Positions 42,627 to 52,413 are shown, counted from the stretch's first letter. The stretch is DNA of 64,000 nt from Candidatus Ornithobacterium hominis (GCF_951229915.1 NZ_OX579588.1:868001-932000); one strand, 5' to 3'. The notes: a model not told the origin generated them from the sequence alone. Numbers and translations are program-made.

Positions 42627-44009
42627 ATGAGGAGGTTATTCTTTAATTTTTCTTTATCTTTCATGTGCATCTATGCGTGGGCACAGAAAAAACAACCCAA
42701 TATTGTTTTCATTTTGGCAGATGATTTAGGGATTGGTGATATTGAGCCTTATGGGCAAAAGTATATTAAAACACCAAATATCAATCAGTTAGCTAATGAG
42801 GGAATGACATTCGTTAACTTCTATGCAGGTTCTACGGTTTGTGCACCTTCTAGGGCAAGTTTATTCACAGGGCAGCACACTGGGCATACCAAAATTAGAG
42901 GAAATGGAGAGCACCCATTAGATGCAGAAAAGCAAATTTTCACTCAAGGCTTAAAAAAATTAGGCTATCACACTGGTTTTTTCGGAAAATGGGGCTTGGG
43001 ATTAAAGGGAAGTGATAGTACGCCTAATCAGAAAGGAATTGATGAATTTGCAGGGTTTCTACATCATGTAGATGCTCATTTTCAGCAGCCAGATTCTATT
43101 GATATTTTTCAGAATAAAAGTTTGGAAAAATTAGCTTTAAATGGGCAATATGCAAATGATTATTTTGTGAATAGAGCCATTAGTTTTATTAAAAATTCAA
43201 CAGAAATCCCCTTTTTCTTATTTGTATCATTGACGATTCCACACGCAGAGCTCAAATTGCCAAAACGTTTTATGCTCAATCAGCTAAAACTAGATGGCAC
43301 AAGCAAATACCCTGACGAAAAAGCACACTCAAAAGCACATTATGGAGCACAAAAATACCCCCGAGCTGCTTATGCTGGCTTGGTAGAAAGTATAGATGCT
43401 TACACGGGTTATATTCTAGACGCTATTCAATCTAAAGGGATAGATGAAAACACCATCATTATTTTCTCTAGTGACAACGGAACGCATGTGGAAGGTGGAA
43501 GAAGAATGGAAGATGTCCATTTTTTTGAGAGTAGTTCGATTTATCGAGGAATTAAAAGAGATTTATACACAGGTGGCATCAAAGAACCATTTATTGTTCG
43601 GTGGCCAGGGAAAATTCAAGCCCATACAACCAATGATTTCACAGGAGCTTTTTGGGATTTATACCCAACCTTTATTGAGCTAGCAGGAGGAACCTTGGCT
43701 AATGATGATACAATAGACGGCATCAGTCTCAAGAATACCCTTCTCGGGAAACCACAAAAACCACATGAATATCTTTATTGGGAATTTCATGAATTCGGCG
43801 GGAAACAAGCCGTACTCAAAGGTGATTGGAAAGCTATTCGATTGAATGTAAACAAAGAAAGATTTGGCAAAATTGAATTATATAATATTGCTGAAGACCC
43901 CGCAGAAAAAATAAATTTAACCGAAAAATTTCCTGATAAAACAAAGGAAATGACAAAACTACTAGACAACATAAGAACAGAAAATGAAACATTTAACTTT
44001 AAAGACTAA
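42627..44009 (+). CDS. Exported sulfatase (arylsulfatase type, S1)
   Basis: A 460-residue sulfatase. The signal is RRLFFNFSLSFMCIYAWAQK. QPNIVFILADDLGIGDIEPY gives metal Asp residues. The formylglycine motif is GSTVCAPSRASLFTGQHTGH, with the Cys oxidised by a maturase not seen in the window. Another metal motif is IIFSSDNGTHVEGG. Substrates are probably sulfated galactose, GlcNAc or fucose on mucin O-glycans, judging from the flanking galactosidases. It starts 4 bp after the first GH2 gene, and its end overlaps the second by 26 bp. Confidence 0.9.
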   Translation: MRRLFFNFSLSFMCIYAWAQKKQPNIVFILADDLGIGDIEPYGQKYIKTPNINQLANEGMTFVNFYAGSTVCAPSRASLFTGQHTGHTKIRGNGEHPLDAEKQIFTQGLKKLGYHTGFFGKWGLGLKGSDSTPNQKGIDEFAGFLHHVDAHFQQPDSIDIFQNKSLEKLALNGQYANDYFVNRAISFIKNSTEIPFFLFVSLTIPHAELKLPKRFMLNQLKLDGTSKYPDEKAHSKAHYGAQKYPRAAYAGLVESIDAYTGYILDAIQSKGIDENTIIIFSSDNGTHVEGGRRMEDVHFFESSSIYRGIKRDLYTGGIKEPFIVRWPGKIQAHTTNDFTGAFWDLYPTFIELAGGTLANDDTIDGISLKNTLLGKPQKPHEYLYWEFHEFGGKQAVLKGDWKAIRLNVNKERFGKIELYNIAEDPAEKINLTEKFPDKTKEMTKLLDNIRTENETFNFKD

Positions 44010-47000
44010 GATATTTTTACTATTTCTATTAGTAGGAATCGGTGTGTTTGCGCAAGACTATTCACACGAACCTGATCGCTTTTTTGAGAACCCAGAACTG
44101 CAAGACGTCAATCGCTTGCCTATGCATTCCAGTTTTTTTGTTTATAACAATTTAGCAGATTTAAAAGCGGATAAAAAACAAAAAGCGGAAAATTATCTCG
44201 ACTTGAATGGGATATGGAAATTCGCTTATTTTGAAGACTATAAAAAGGCTTATAAAGATTTTTATAAAGTAAAATTTCCTGATAATGATTGGGCTAATTT
44301 CTCAGTTCCTGCCAACTGGGAGTTTAGCGGTTACGGAACGCCAATTTACGTAAACCCTTATTATCCGTTTGCGATGAAAAATCCTCAGCCACCTAAAATT
44401 CCGTCTGATATAAATCAACCTGTAGGTCTTTACAGAAAAAGCTTTGATTTACCACAAGATTGGGATGGTAAAAAAGTTTATTTACATCTTGGAGCTGTAA
44501 AATCAGCATTTAAATTGTATGTAAACGGAGAGTTCGCTGGCTTTGGTAACGATAGTAAATTGGAGTCAGAATATGATTTAACACCTTATCTGCAAAAAGG
44601 TAAAAATTTAATAGCCTTAGAAGTAAGAAGATGGAGTGCTGGCAGCTATTTAGAAGCACAAGATTTTTGGCGCATCAGCGGAATAGAGAGAGATGTTTAC
44701 CTCTATGCAAGGCCAGAAGTTAACTTTGATGATGTGAAAATAGTAAGCGATTTAGTTAATAATTATAAAGATGGGAAACTTCAAATTACCACTTCTCTCA
44801 CAAATAATAGCAATGAATCAAAAGAAAATTACACCATCAATGTAGAGCTAAAAACCCCAAAAGGAGTCGTTATCTATCAATCAACACAAAAAACAAAAGG
44901 TTTAGCTCGAGTGAAGGGAAAAACTGTAGTCCGATTTAATCAAAAAATCCCGAACGTAAAAGCTTGGACTGCCGAAACACCTTATTTATACCAACTCGCA
45001 ATAAGCCTAAAAAATGAAAAAGGAGATATAGTGGAAGCAATCCCATTCAAAGTTGGATTTAGAAATGTGAAAATTTCAGAAGGAAATTTATTGGTGAATG
45101 GTAAAAGAATTTGGATAAAAGGTGTAAATCGCCATGAAACAGAGCCAGATACACATCACGTAGTAACTCGTGAGCAAATCATTCGAGATATGCGCGTGAT
45201 GAAAGAATTAAATATTAATGCAATCAGAACTTCACATTATCCACAGACTCCAATGTTTTATGATTTGGCAGATGAATATGGTTTCTATGTTGTAGATGAA
45301 GCCAATATAGAATCTCATGGGATGCATTATGCACCAGAAAGAACTATTGCTAACGACCCAGCATGGGAGAATGCACACATAACGCGCGTTAGCCGAATGA
45401 TAGAAAGAGATAAAAATCACCCATCAGTAATTATCTGGAGTATGGGGAACGAAGCAGGCAATGGTTGGAACTTTTACAAAGCTTATGACATTGCTAGAGC
45501 TTTAGATCAAACACGCCCAGTTCAGTATGAGCGAGCAGAGCATGAATACAACACCGATTTATTTGTGCCAATGTATATTACCATTGAAGATATGAAAAAA
45601 TATTCTAACAGTAATTACGATAAACCATTGATTTTGACTGAATACGCACACGCAATGGGCAATAGCCTAGGAGTTTTCAAAGATTATTGGGAAACGATTC
45701 GTCGCTACCCTAAATTACAAGGAGGGTTCATTTGGGATTTTGCAGACCAAGGAATTTATGTAGAAAAAGATGGAATTCGCTATACGGCTTACGGCGGTGA
45801 TTTGGGCGATGAAAACACACCAAGCGATAATAATTTCTTGATGAACGGTGTTGTAATGTCCGACAGAAGATACAATCCGCATGCGTATGAAGTACGACAT
45901 ATTCACCAAAATGCAAGATTTAAATTCAATGCAAAAAAACATCAGATTGAGGTATTTAATGATTATTTCTTTAAGCCTTTAGAAAATTTTAACTATGAAA
46001 TCACTTGGCTAGAAAATGGAAAATTAAAGGCTCAGAAAAATGTTAAAAATTTAAATGTAGGTGCTCAGCAAACGGCTTACATCGATTTACCCGAAGATTG
46101 GAAATTTTCTAATGAAAAAGAAACCGTAGTCACAATCAAAGCAATACTTGATGAAGATGAGCAATTATTGAAAAAAGGAACCTTACTGGCTCATCAAGAT
46201 TTTGAAATCACCAAATATCAACCAAAATTAATATCAGATTATTTAAGCTATAAAAAATCTGAAACATCAGATTATTATCAAATTTCAGCAGGAGATTTAA
46301 GTTTCAAAATAGCTAAAAACAATGGTAGAATAGAAAATTTGAAAATCGGGAAGCAAGAATTATTGTTAAAAGGGCCACAAATTTCATTATTCCGCCCGTT
46401 GACCGACAATGATTTAGGAGCAGGATTTGGAAAACGGTTTGACCAATACAAGAATTTAAACATTCAAGTAGCTGGGATTGATTTTACACAAAATAGTATT
46501 GTCATTACCCAAAACTTACTCAATGGCAATTCCCAAAATACGATGATTTACAAATTTCCAAAACAAGGAGGAATTGAAGTAAAAAACCATTTCAAGCCCA
46601 TCAATACTGAAGAGAAATACTTACTGAGGCTCGGGAATGATATTGAAATTTCCAAAAAATTAACTCAATTGAAATGGTTTGGAGATGGACCTTGGGAAAG
46701 CTACATCGACCGAAAAAACTCATCAATGCTTGGCGTCTATGAATCAACAGTAGAAGAGCAGTACCATCCGTATGCACGCCCACAAGAGAGTGGAAATCAC
46801 ACCGATGTACGCTATATGGAAGTGAAAGACAAGCAAGGACGTGGCATAAAAATCAGTGCGACCACACAGGTTTTAGATATGAGTGTTTTGCCTTACTCTT
46901 GGGAGCAACTTTATCCTAAAAACGTAAAAGAACAAGAACATTCAGAATTTTTAAAGCCTGATAAAATTAATCACTTACGTGTCGATTTATTCCAAATGGG

Positions 47001-47100
47001 GTTGGGCGGAATTAATAGCTGGGGACGCTGGCCACATGAAAATGCTAGAACCAAAATGAGTGAGTATGAGTATTCATACATTATCCAACCACTGAAGTAA
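43984..47100 (+). CDS. Beta-galactosidase, GH2 (second copy)
   Basis: A 1038-residue GH2 enzyme with signal KHLTLKTKIFLLFLLVGIGV and the same domain order as the first copy. The acid/base is in IIWSMGNEAGNGWNFYKAYD, the nucleophile in LILTEYAHAMGNSLGVFKDY, and the C-terminal domain has PLTDNDLGAGFGKR. Sequence differs clearly from the first copy in loops around VPMYITIEDMKKYSNSNYDK (first copy VPQYPHPESLRRYAMSDAER), so the two may prefer different linkages. It closes the operon. Palindromes lie within it at about 45964 and 46945. Confidence 0.92.
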   Translation: MKHLTLKTKIFLLFLLVGIGVFAQDYSHEPDRFFENPELQDVNRLPMHSSFFVYNNLADLKADKKQKAENYLDLNGIWKFAYFEDYKKAYKDFYKVKFPDNDWANFSVPANWEFSGYGTPIYVNPYYPFAMKNPQPPKIPSDINQPVGLYRKSFDLPQDWDGKKVYLHLGAVKSAFKLYVNGEFAGFGNDSKLESEYDLTPYLQKGKNLIALEVRRWSAGSYLEAQDFWRISGIERDVYLYARPEVNFDDVKIVSDLVNNYKDGKLQITTSLTNNSNESKENYTINVELKTPKGVVIYQSTQKTKGLARVKGKTVVRFNQKIPNVKAWTAETPYLYQLAISLKNEKGDIVEAIPFKVGFRNVKISEGNLLVNGKRIWIKGVNRHETEPDTHHVVTREQIIRDMRVMKELNINAIRTSHYPQTPMFYDLADEYGFYVVDEANIESHGMHYAPERTIANDPAWENAHITRVSRMIERDKNHPSVIIWSMGNEAGNGWNFYKAYDIARALDQTRPVQYERAEHEYNTDLFVPMYITIEDMKKYSNSNYDKPLILTEYAHAMGNSLGVFKDYWETIRRYPKLQGGFIWDFADQGIYVEKDGIRYTAYGGDLGDENTPSDNNFLMNGVVMSDRRYNPHAYEVRHIHQNARFKFNAKKHQIEVFNDYFFKPLENFNYEITWLENGKLKAQKNVKNLNVGAQQTAYIDLPEDWKFSNEKETVVTIKAILDEDEQLLKKGTLLAHQDFEITKYQPKLISDYLSYKKSETSDYYQISAGDLSFKIAKNNGRIENLKIGKQELLLKGPQISLFRPLTDNDLGAGFGKRFDQYKNLNIQVAGIDFTQNSIVITQNLLNGNSQNTMIYKFPKQGGIEVKNHFKPINTEEKYLLRLGNDIEISKKLTQLKWFGDGPWESYIDRKNSSMLGVYESTVEEQYHPYARPQESGNHTDVRYMEVKDKQGRGIKISATTQVLDMSVLPYSWEQLYPKNVKEQEHSEFLKPDKINHLRVDLFQMGLGGINSWGRWPHENARTKMSEYEYSYIIQPLK

Positions 47101-47126
47101 AGCTTAATTTTTTTTAACTTAAAAAG

Positions 47127-47158
47127 AAAATGACCGAAAAAATCGGTCATTTTTTTTG
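47127..47158. terminator. Terminator of the glycan operon
   Basis: Stem AAAATGACCGA / TCGGTCATTTT, 5-base loop and T-run. It also faces rmuC and so is probably bidirectional. Confidence 0.85.
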
Positions 47159-47159
47159 T

Positions 47160-47187
47160 TAAAATTTTTTAAGGCTTAAAAAAAAAA
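47160..47187. repeat. Dispersed A/T palindrome at the rmuC 3' end
   Basis: Core AAATTTTTTAAGGCTTAAAA, ending at the rmuC stop codon. Confidence 0.7.
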
Positions 47188-48564
47188 TTATTCCTCCTCA
47201 AAATAACTTATTTTTTTAGACGTTTTAGCACCTAATTGTTCTAAACGGTGAATATTTTTGATTAAATTTTGGCGCCCAGTCAATTTTTTCATAGCACCAT
47301 CATAGGTATTTTGTGCCGAATACATTTGGCTGCCCAATTTTTGCATCGTTTCAGTGAGTGCAATAAATTTATCGTGCAAGCGGCCAGCTTCTTTGGCAAT
47401 TTTAGCCGCATTTTGATTTTGTTTTTCATTTTGCCAAAGACTTGAAATGCTAGCCAAAACGGAATGAAAAGAGGAGGGGCTGACCAAAATAATCTTTTTG
47501 TCATAAGCAAAACTGAACAAATTAGCATCTGCATTTTGTGCAGAAATCAAGGCAGCATCTAGCGGTACAAACATTAAAACATAATTCTGTGCACGAAGCT
47601 GTGGAATCTGATGATAATTTTTGGATGATAAAAGATTCACATGATTTTTGACAGATTGGAGATGTTTCTGAAGATAAAATGAGGTGTCTTGTGTTTGCGG
47701 GTCGACTAATTTCTCATACGCCGAGAGAGAAACTTTTGCATCTACAATGATTTTTTTATTCTGGGGCAAATGCAGCACCACATCAGGAATCAAGCGCTCA
47801 TGATTTACCGAGAAACTCTCTTGCACTGTGAACTCAAGCCCCTTGCGCAATCCTGATTTTTCCAAAATACTTTCTAGCAGCATTTCGCCCCAAATTCCTT
47901 GAGTTTTTGATTCTCCTTTCAGGGCTTGCGTCAAATTTTTGGTCTCTTGCGTGATGTTTTGGTTTAGTTCATGCAACTGTTTCAGTTGCTGGTCAAGGCT
48001 AGCATTTCGTTCAGTTTGGTAGCGATATTGCTCTTGTAGTCGATTTTCAAAGTCTAAAATCTTCGTTTTCAGAGGCTTTAAAATTTCTGAAATTTGATAT
48101 TCATTTTGCTTCAAGTATTTTTCACTTTTCTTTTCTAAAATATTCTGAGATAAATTTTCAAAGGCTTCTTGAAATTTTTTTTCCAAAGCTTGAAGTTGAA
48201 TTTTATCAGCCTCATATTTATCACTTAAATACTGATTTTCAGAAACTAATTTTTGATTTTCTAAACTTAAAGTTTGATTAGAATTTTGTTTCAAAACCAA
48301 TTCTTCTTCCAAATAAATTTGGCGTTGATGAATCGTTTCAATTTCCTTTTTCATCATTTTTTGAGTAGCGACTAAAGCAATATTTTCTTCTTTAGTTTCT
48401 CGGAATTTTTCTTTCCATAATTCTTCATTAATTTCTAAAGCCTTAAATAATTTTTTCTGTTTTCTCTGCTCTTTTTTCAGCTGAAAAAGAAAAAACAAAC
48501 TCAATATTAGAAGAAAAAATAAAATAAAGCTGATAAGCCAGGCTAAGTCCATCATATTCGGCAT
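47188..48564 (-). CDS. rmuC: DNA recombination protein RmuC
   Basis: A 458-residue protein with an N-terminal membrane helix (LAWLISFILFFLLILSLFFL), a coiled coil of about 150 residues and the RmuC nuclease-like domain: KGESKTQGIWGEMLLESILE, RLIPDVVLHLPQNKKIIVDA KVSLSAYEKL and SFHSVLASISSLWQNEKQNQ. RmuC limits recombination at inverted repeats and has a predicted PDDEXK-type fold. I start at MPNMMDLAWL; the listed TTG four codons earlier is less likely. On the minus strand TAATTTTG (48574-48581) lies 9 bp before this ATG. Confidence 0.9.
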   Translation of the reverse strand: MPNMMDLAWLISFILFFLLILSLFFLFQLKKEQRKQKKLFKALEINEELWKEKFRETKEENIALVATQKMMKKEIETIHQRQIYLEEELVLKQNSNQTLSLENQKLVSENQYLSDKYEADKIQLQALEKKFQEAFENLSQNILEKKSEKYLKQNEYQISEILKPLKTKILDFENRLQEQYRYQTERNASLDQQLKQLHELNQNITQETKNLTQALKGESKTQGIWGEMLLESILEKSGLRKGLEFTVQESFSVNHERLIPDVVLHLPQNKKIIVDAKVSLSAYEKLVDPQTQDTSFYLQKHLQSVKNHVNLLSSKNYHQIPQLRAQNYVLMFVPLDAALISAQNADANLFSFAYDKKIILVSPSSFHSVLASISSLWQNEKQNQNAAKIAKEAGRLHDKFIALTETMQKLGSQMYSAQNTYDGAMKKLTGRQNLIKNIHRLEQLGAKTSKKISYFEEE

Positions 48565-48607
48565 AAAAGTTGTCAAAATTACCTAAAAATACAATTCTAT
48601 AGATTTG

Positions 48608-48741
48608 CTAACACTATTTATTTCCTTTTGCCTAGGCATTGGTTTATTAGCATCCGCAGGATTTCGCGTTTATTTCCCTTATTTGTACTCAGTTTAGCAG
48701 CACGTTTTGGTTTAAATACCGAATGAGTGCGGTTGGCAAGG
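48608..48741 (+). pseudogene. DUF4126 membrane protein relic
   Basis: Plus-strand translation gives LTLFISFCLGIGLLASAGFR VYFP, the opening of DUF4126 membrane proteins. After a one-base shift it gives LFVLSLAARFGLNTE, where the next codon is TGA in place of the expected TGG (Trp). The rest of the gene is missing. The remaining parts of 48,577-48,909 show no structure other than the thioredoxin leader. Confidence 0.55.
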
Positions 48742-48909
48742 CTAATTTAAATGATAATTTACTATATAGATAAGGAATTACAATTTCACCGTATTACAAT
48801 TTTATTGATTCAGAATTCAAAGTGAAATTTACATAAAACTTTTAAAAAAATATTCTTCAAGAGTAAAAAATGGTTTATTTGTTGCAGGCTATGGAGTAAT
48901 TAAAAATAA

Positions 48910-49209
48910 ATGATGTCTAAATTTTCAGAAATTATTTCTCAAGATAAACCAGTTTTAATTGATTTTTTTGCGGTGTGGTGTGCTCCGTGCCAAATGCTAA
49001 AGCCTATTTTAGAAAATATTAAAGAGAAGATGGGCGATGAGGTTTCCATCATCAAAATCGATATTGATAAAAATAAAAAATTAGCTGATAAATATCATGT
49101 GCAAAGTGTTCCAACTTTGATGATTTTCAAAAATGGAGTGCAAAAATGGCGACAAAGTGGAGTTTTGCCTGAGGAAACAATCATGAATGAAATCAAAAAA
49201 TTTTTGTGA
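48910..49209 (+). CDS. trxA: Thioredoxin
   Basis: A 99-residue thioredoxin with active site FFAVWCAPCQMLKPILE (WCAPC rather than the usual WCGPC), the cis-Pro region VQSVPTLMIFKNG and normal length. It reduces disulfides in cytoplasmic proteins. There is no signal peptide. The Gly-to-Ala change in the CxxC is found in other flavobacterial thioredoxins and may shift the redox potential. Its TGA overlaps the mgsA ATG by one base. A second ATG one codon on could also be the start. Confidence 0.88.
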   Translation: MMSKFSEIISQDKPVLIDFFAVWCAPCQMLKPILENIKEKMGDEVSIIKIDIDKNKKLADKYHVQSVPTLMIFKNGVQKWRQSGVLPEETIMNEIKKFL

Positions 49210-49664
49210 TGAATTATCGGAATATCCCTATTAAAAAAAATATTGCATTGGTGGCGCACGACCATAAAAAAGATGACTTGATAGCGTGGATTCAAGAGCA
49301 TGAGGAGGAGCTGAAAAAGCACCATCTCATTGCAACTCAAACGACTGGTAAAAAGATTGAAGAAAAGCTGGGGGTAGGTGTGCAAAAGGTAATGAGTGGG
49401 CCACTCGGTGGAGACCAGCAGCTAGGAGCCATGATTGCAACTGGAGAGATAGATGTGATTATATTTTTCTGGGATCCGATGGAAGCTCAGCCGCACGATA
49501 GTGATGTAAAGGCGCTTCTACGTCTAGGCGTGGTATGGAATGTTCCTATGGCTTGTTGCCCAGCAACGGCTGATTTTATCTTGAAATCTCCCTATATGAA
49601 AGAAGAATACCAAGCGATGCAAGCGGATTATAATACGTATCTTAATCGAAAAATTAAAGATTAA
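49209..49664 (+). CDS. mgsA: Methylglyoxal synthase
   Basis: A 151-residue enzyme converting dihydroxyacetone phosphate to methylglyoxal and phosphate, a bypass used at phosphate limitation. KKNIALVAHDHKKDDLIAW is the family start, TQTTGKKIEEKLGV holds the phosphate-binding TTG, and VMSGPLGGDQQLGAMIATGE the catalytic Asp. FFWDPMEAQPHDSDVKALLR completes the set. It is coupled to the thioredoxin gene. Confidence 0.94.
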   Translation: MNYRNIPIKKNIALVAHDHKKDDLIAWIQEHEEELKKHHLIATQTTGKKIEEKLGVGVQKVMSGPLGGDQQLGAMIATGEIDVIIFFWDPMEAQPHDSDVKALLRLGVVWNVPMACCPATADFILKSPYMKEEYQAMQADYNTYLNRKIKD

Positions 49665-49746
49665 TCAACTGATTTCTATTGTATAAAAACCAACCTGTTA
49701 AGCTATTTCTGCCTTTATTAGTTGGTAAAACTTCATGATATAATGA
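49654..49746 (-). pseudogene. 2OG-Fe(II) oxygenase C-terminal relic
   Basis: Minus-strand translation SLYHEVLPTNKGRNSLTGWF LYNRNQLINL resembles the C-terminal segment of prolyl-4-hydroxylase-like 2OG-Fe(II) oxygenases, including the RxSLTGWF element. Upstream residues do not continue the family, so only the tail is left. It runs into the mgsA end. Confidence 0.5.
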
Positions 49747-49807
49747 TGTTGATTTTTGGTGCCGATGCTGGCTTTATGAAATTTTTGAGAAGATTGGTTT
49801 TGGTGAA

Positions 49808-49836
49808 AAAAATTTTTTAAGGCTTAAAAAAAAATA
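49808..49836. repeat. Dispersed A/T palindrome, intergenic copy
   Basis: Core AAATTTTTTAAGGCTTAAAA just past the 3' end of the TauE-like gene. Confidence 0.7.
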
Positions 49837-49839
49837 AAA

Positions 49840-50214
49840 TTATTTAAAGGAATCAAAGTACATTTTGACAGCACCGAGCACTAAAATGGTTGCGAAAATT
49901 CTTTTCAGCAATTTTTGATCTAAAGAAATGGCTAATTTAGAACCCAAATAGCCGCCAATTATAAAAGAAACAGCAATAAATGCGACATACTTAAAGTTAA
50001 TGTAACCACCTTTATAATAGTTAAATGCTGCCATTGCCGCTACGGGGAAGATCAAGGTTCCAATGCTGGTTCCTTGAGCTTCGTGTTGCGTCATGCCAAA
50101 GAAAAATACTAACATGGGCACAATGGCAATTCCACCGCCTACGCCTGCTAATCCACCTACGAATCCGCCTGCTAATCCAATGAGAATTAAGAGTAAAATA
50201 GATTCCAATTTCAT
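49840..50214 (-). CDS. TauE/SafE family membrane protein, half-size
   Basis: A 124-residue protein with four membrane helices and the family glycine signature GLAGGFVGGLAGVGGGIAIV PML and QHEAQGTSIGTLIFPVAAMA. This corresponds to one of the two repeats in the usual 250-residue TauE/SafE anion exporters. Half-size members are common in Bacteroidota and probably dimerise. The substrate (sulfite, sulfoacetate or similar) is not known. It is 6 bp behind recQ on the same strand. Confidence 0.8.
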   Translation of the reverse strand: MKLESILLLILIGLAGGFVGGLAGVGGGIAIVPMLVFFFGMTQHEAQGTSIGTLIFPVAAMAAFNYYKGGYINFKYVAFIAVSFIIGGYLGSKLAISLDQKLLKRIFATILVLGAVKMYFDSFK

Positions 50215-50220
50215 TTTTTT

Positions 50221-52413
50221 TTAATTTGCTACTTCACTGATGAATTTAATGCGCATCAGTCTTAATTCTTCATCTTCTAATTCATCGCCAAATTCCTCTA
50301 GCAAGGTTTTCATACTGTCATCTTCAGCGTCTTTCATCAGGAAATCCATGACTTCTTCTTGCAAATCTTCATCAATCATTTCATTAATATAGTAGCTGAT
50401 ATTAATTTTTGTACCTTGGTAAACGATGCTCTCCATTTCAGATAGAAGTTCATCCATACTCATGCCTTTTGCGTTGGCAATGTCTTCAAAATCCATTTTT
50501 CGGTCGGTACTTTGGATGATGTAGACCTTATTGGTGCTTTTATTTGCAATTTGTTTTACGATAAAATCATCTGGAGTTTCGATTTCATTTTCTTCTACAT
50601 ATTTAGCAATATAAGCTACGAAATCTTCACCAAATTTTTTAGCTTTTCCCTCACCTACGCCATAGACTTTAGTCAAATCTTCAATAGAGGTGGGGTATTG
50701 CAAGGCCATATCCTCCAAGCTTGATTCTTGGAAAACGGCAAAAGGAGGGATTCCGTGTTTTTTTGCAATTTTTTTTCTCAATTGGAGCAAATCTTTATAT
50801 AAATTTTCGTCTAAAATAGCTGAATTTTTCTTATCTCCATCAAATGATACATTCAAAAGATTCTCATAATCATGGTCTTCTATAATTTTAAAAGAAACTG
50901 GTTTTTGAATGAAGCTTTTTCCCTTTTGTGTGAGACTGATGATGCCGTAAGTTTCAATTTCTTTCTCGAGATATCCAGAAATCAGAGCTTGCCTGAGCAA
51001 AGCTTTCCAAAAAAATTCTGAATAGTCTCTCCCTGAGCCAAAGAATTCAGCATCTTGCAATCCATAAGATTTTGTGATGATGTTTTCTTGCCCCAGCATG
51101 ACTTTTATTAAATCTTTTAATTTCAGTTTAGAATTGGTTTCTTTGATGACTTTTAAGATTTGTAGTAATTCATCTTTTGCCTCGGTTAACTTTTTGGGCG
51201 AACGCATATTGTCATCCATATCAGCCCCTTCACCATGAATTTCATCAAAATCTTCACCAAAATAATGAAGCAAATACTTTCTACGAGACATTGCAGTTTC
51301 GGCATAAGCCACCACTTCGTTGAGCAACTGCATACCGACTTCTCTTTCAGAAACTGGTTTGCCAGACAGGAATTTTTCTAATTTCTCTATATCTTTATAG
51401 TCATAAAAAGCTAGGCAATAGCCTTCACCTCCATCTCGCCCAGCTCGTCCCGTCTCTTGATAGTAGCCCTCTAAACTTTTAGGGAAATCGTAGTGAATAA
51501 CAAAACGAACATCAGGTTTATCTATCCCCATTCCAAAGGCAATTGTAGCTACCACTACATCAACTTCTTCCATCAAAAACTTATCTTGATGTTCTGCGCG
51601 TGTTTTAGAATCCAAACCCGCGTGGTAAGGAATTGCATTGATTCCGTTCAGTTGTAAAGTCTGAGCAAATTCTTCCACTTTTTTGCGACTGAGGCAATAT
51701 ACTATACCTGATTTCCCTTTCCTCTCGTGGATGAATTTTATAATTTGCTTATCTACATCCACTTTTGGCCGAACTTCGTAAAAAAGGTTAGGTCGATTGA
51801 ATGAAGCTTTAAACAAAACAGCATCAGTCATACCTAGGGTTTTCTGTATATCCTCTTGCACTTTGGGCGTAGCTGTGGCCGTGAGGGCAATGATGGGGAA
51901 ATCACCAATCTTTTCGATGATGGATTTCAGGTTTCGGTATTCTGGTCTGAAGTCATGCCCCCACTCAGAGATGCAATGAGCTTCATCAATTGCAAAAAAT
52001 GAAATTTTTACACCCTTAAAAAATTCTGTGTATTCCTCTTTGGTCAGAGATTCTGGGGCAACATAGAGAAGTTTTGTCGCACCATTTTCTATATCTGATA
52101 GAACTTTTTTGATTTCAGTTTTAGTCAAAGAAGAATTTAAAACATGTGCTACCGCGTCGTTTTCAGAAATTCCTCTGATGGCATCTACTTGATTTTTCAT
52201 CAATGCAATTAGCGGTGAGATGATAATAGCACAGCCATCTTGTATCAACGCAGGAAGCTGGTAACACAAAGATTTACCACCGCCAGTAGGCATCAAAACA
52301 AAAACATCATTCCCATCCAGTAGATTTTGAATAATATTCTCTTGAAGATTCTTAAATTGATCAAAACCAAAATATTTTTTTAGCTCTGCCTGAAGGTTGG
52401 TTTTAATTGTCAT
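50221..52413 (-). CDS. recQ: ATP-dependent DNA helicase RecQ
   Basis: A 730-residue 3'-5' helicase. Motif I is VLMPTGGGKSLCYQLPAL, motif II FFAIDEAHCISEWGHDFRPE, motif III ALTATATPKVQ, and motif VI YYQETGRAGRDGGEGYC. A zinc/winged-helix RQC region follows, with an HRDC domain near the C-terminus (AKKHGIPPFAVFQESSLEDM, LTKVYGVGEGKAKKFG). A further 120-residue acidic tail is a Bacteroidota feature. The RQC zinc cysteines are not obvious (the region reads MSRRKYLLHYFGEDFDEIHG), so the zinc site may be lost in this lineage. It is divergent from the kpsF-type gene. Confidence 0.95.
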   Translation of the reverse strand: MTIKTNLQAELKKYFGFDQFKNLQENIIQNLLDGNDVFVLMPTGGGKSLCYQLPALIQDGCAIIISPLIALMKNQVDAIRGISENDAVAHVLNSSLTKTEIKKVLSDIENGATKLLYVAPESLTKEEYTEFFKGVKISFFAIDEAHCISEWGHDFRPEYRNLKSIIEKIGDFPIIALTATATPKVQEDIQKTLGMTDAVLFKASFNRPNLFYEVRPKVDVDKQIIKFIHERKGKSGIVYCLSRKKVEEFAQTLQLNGINAIPYHAGLDSKTRAEHQDKFLMEEVDVVVATIAFGMGIDKPDVRFVIHYDFPKSLEGYYQETGRAGRDGGEGYCLAFYDYKDIEKLEKFLSGKPVSEREVGMQLLNEVVAYAETAMSRRKYLLHYFGEDFDEIHGEGADMDDNMRSPKKLTEAKDELLQILKVIKETNSKLKLKDLIKVMLGQENIITKSYGLQDAEFFGSGRDYSEFFWKALLRQALISGYLEKEIETYGIISLTQKGKSFIQKPVSFKIIEDHDYENLLNVSFDGDKKNSAILDENLYKDLLQLRKKIAKKHGIPPFAVFQESSLEDMALQYPTSIEDLTKVYGVGEGKAKKFGEDFVAYIAKYVEENEIETPDDFIVKQIANKSTNKVYIIQSTDRKMDFEDIANAKGMSMDELLSEMESIVYQGTKINISYYINEMIDEDLQEEVMDFLMKDAEDDSMKTLLEEFGDELEDEELRLMRIKFISEVAN

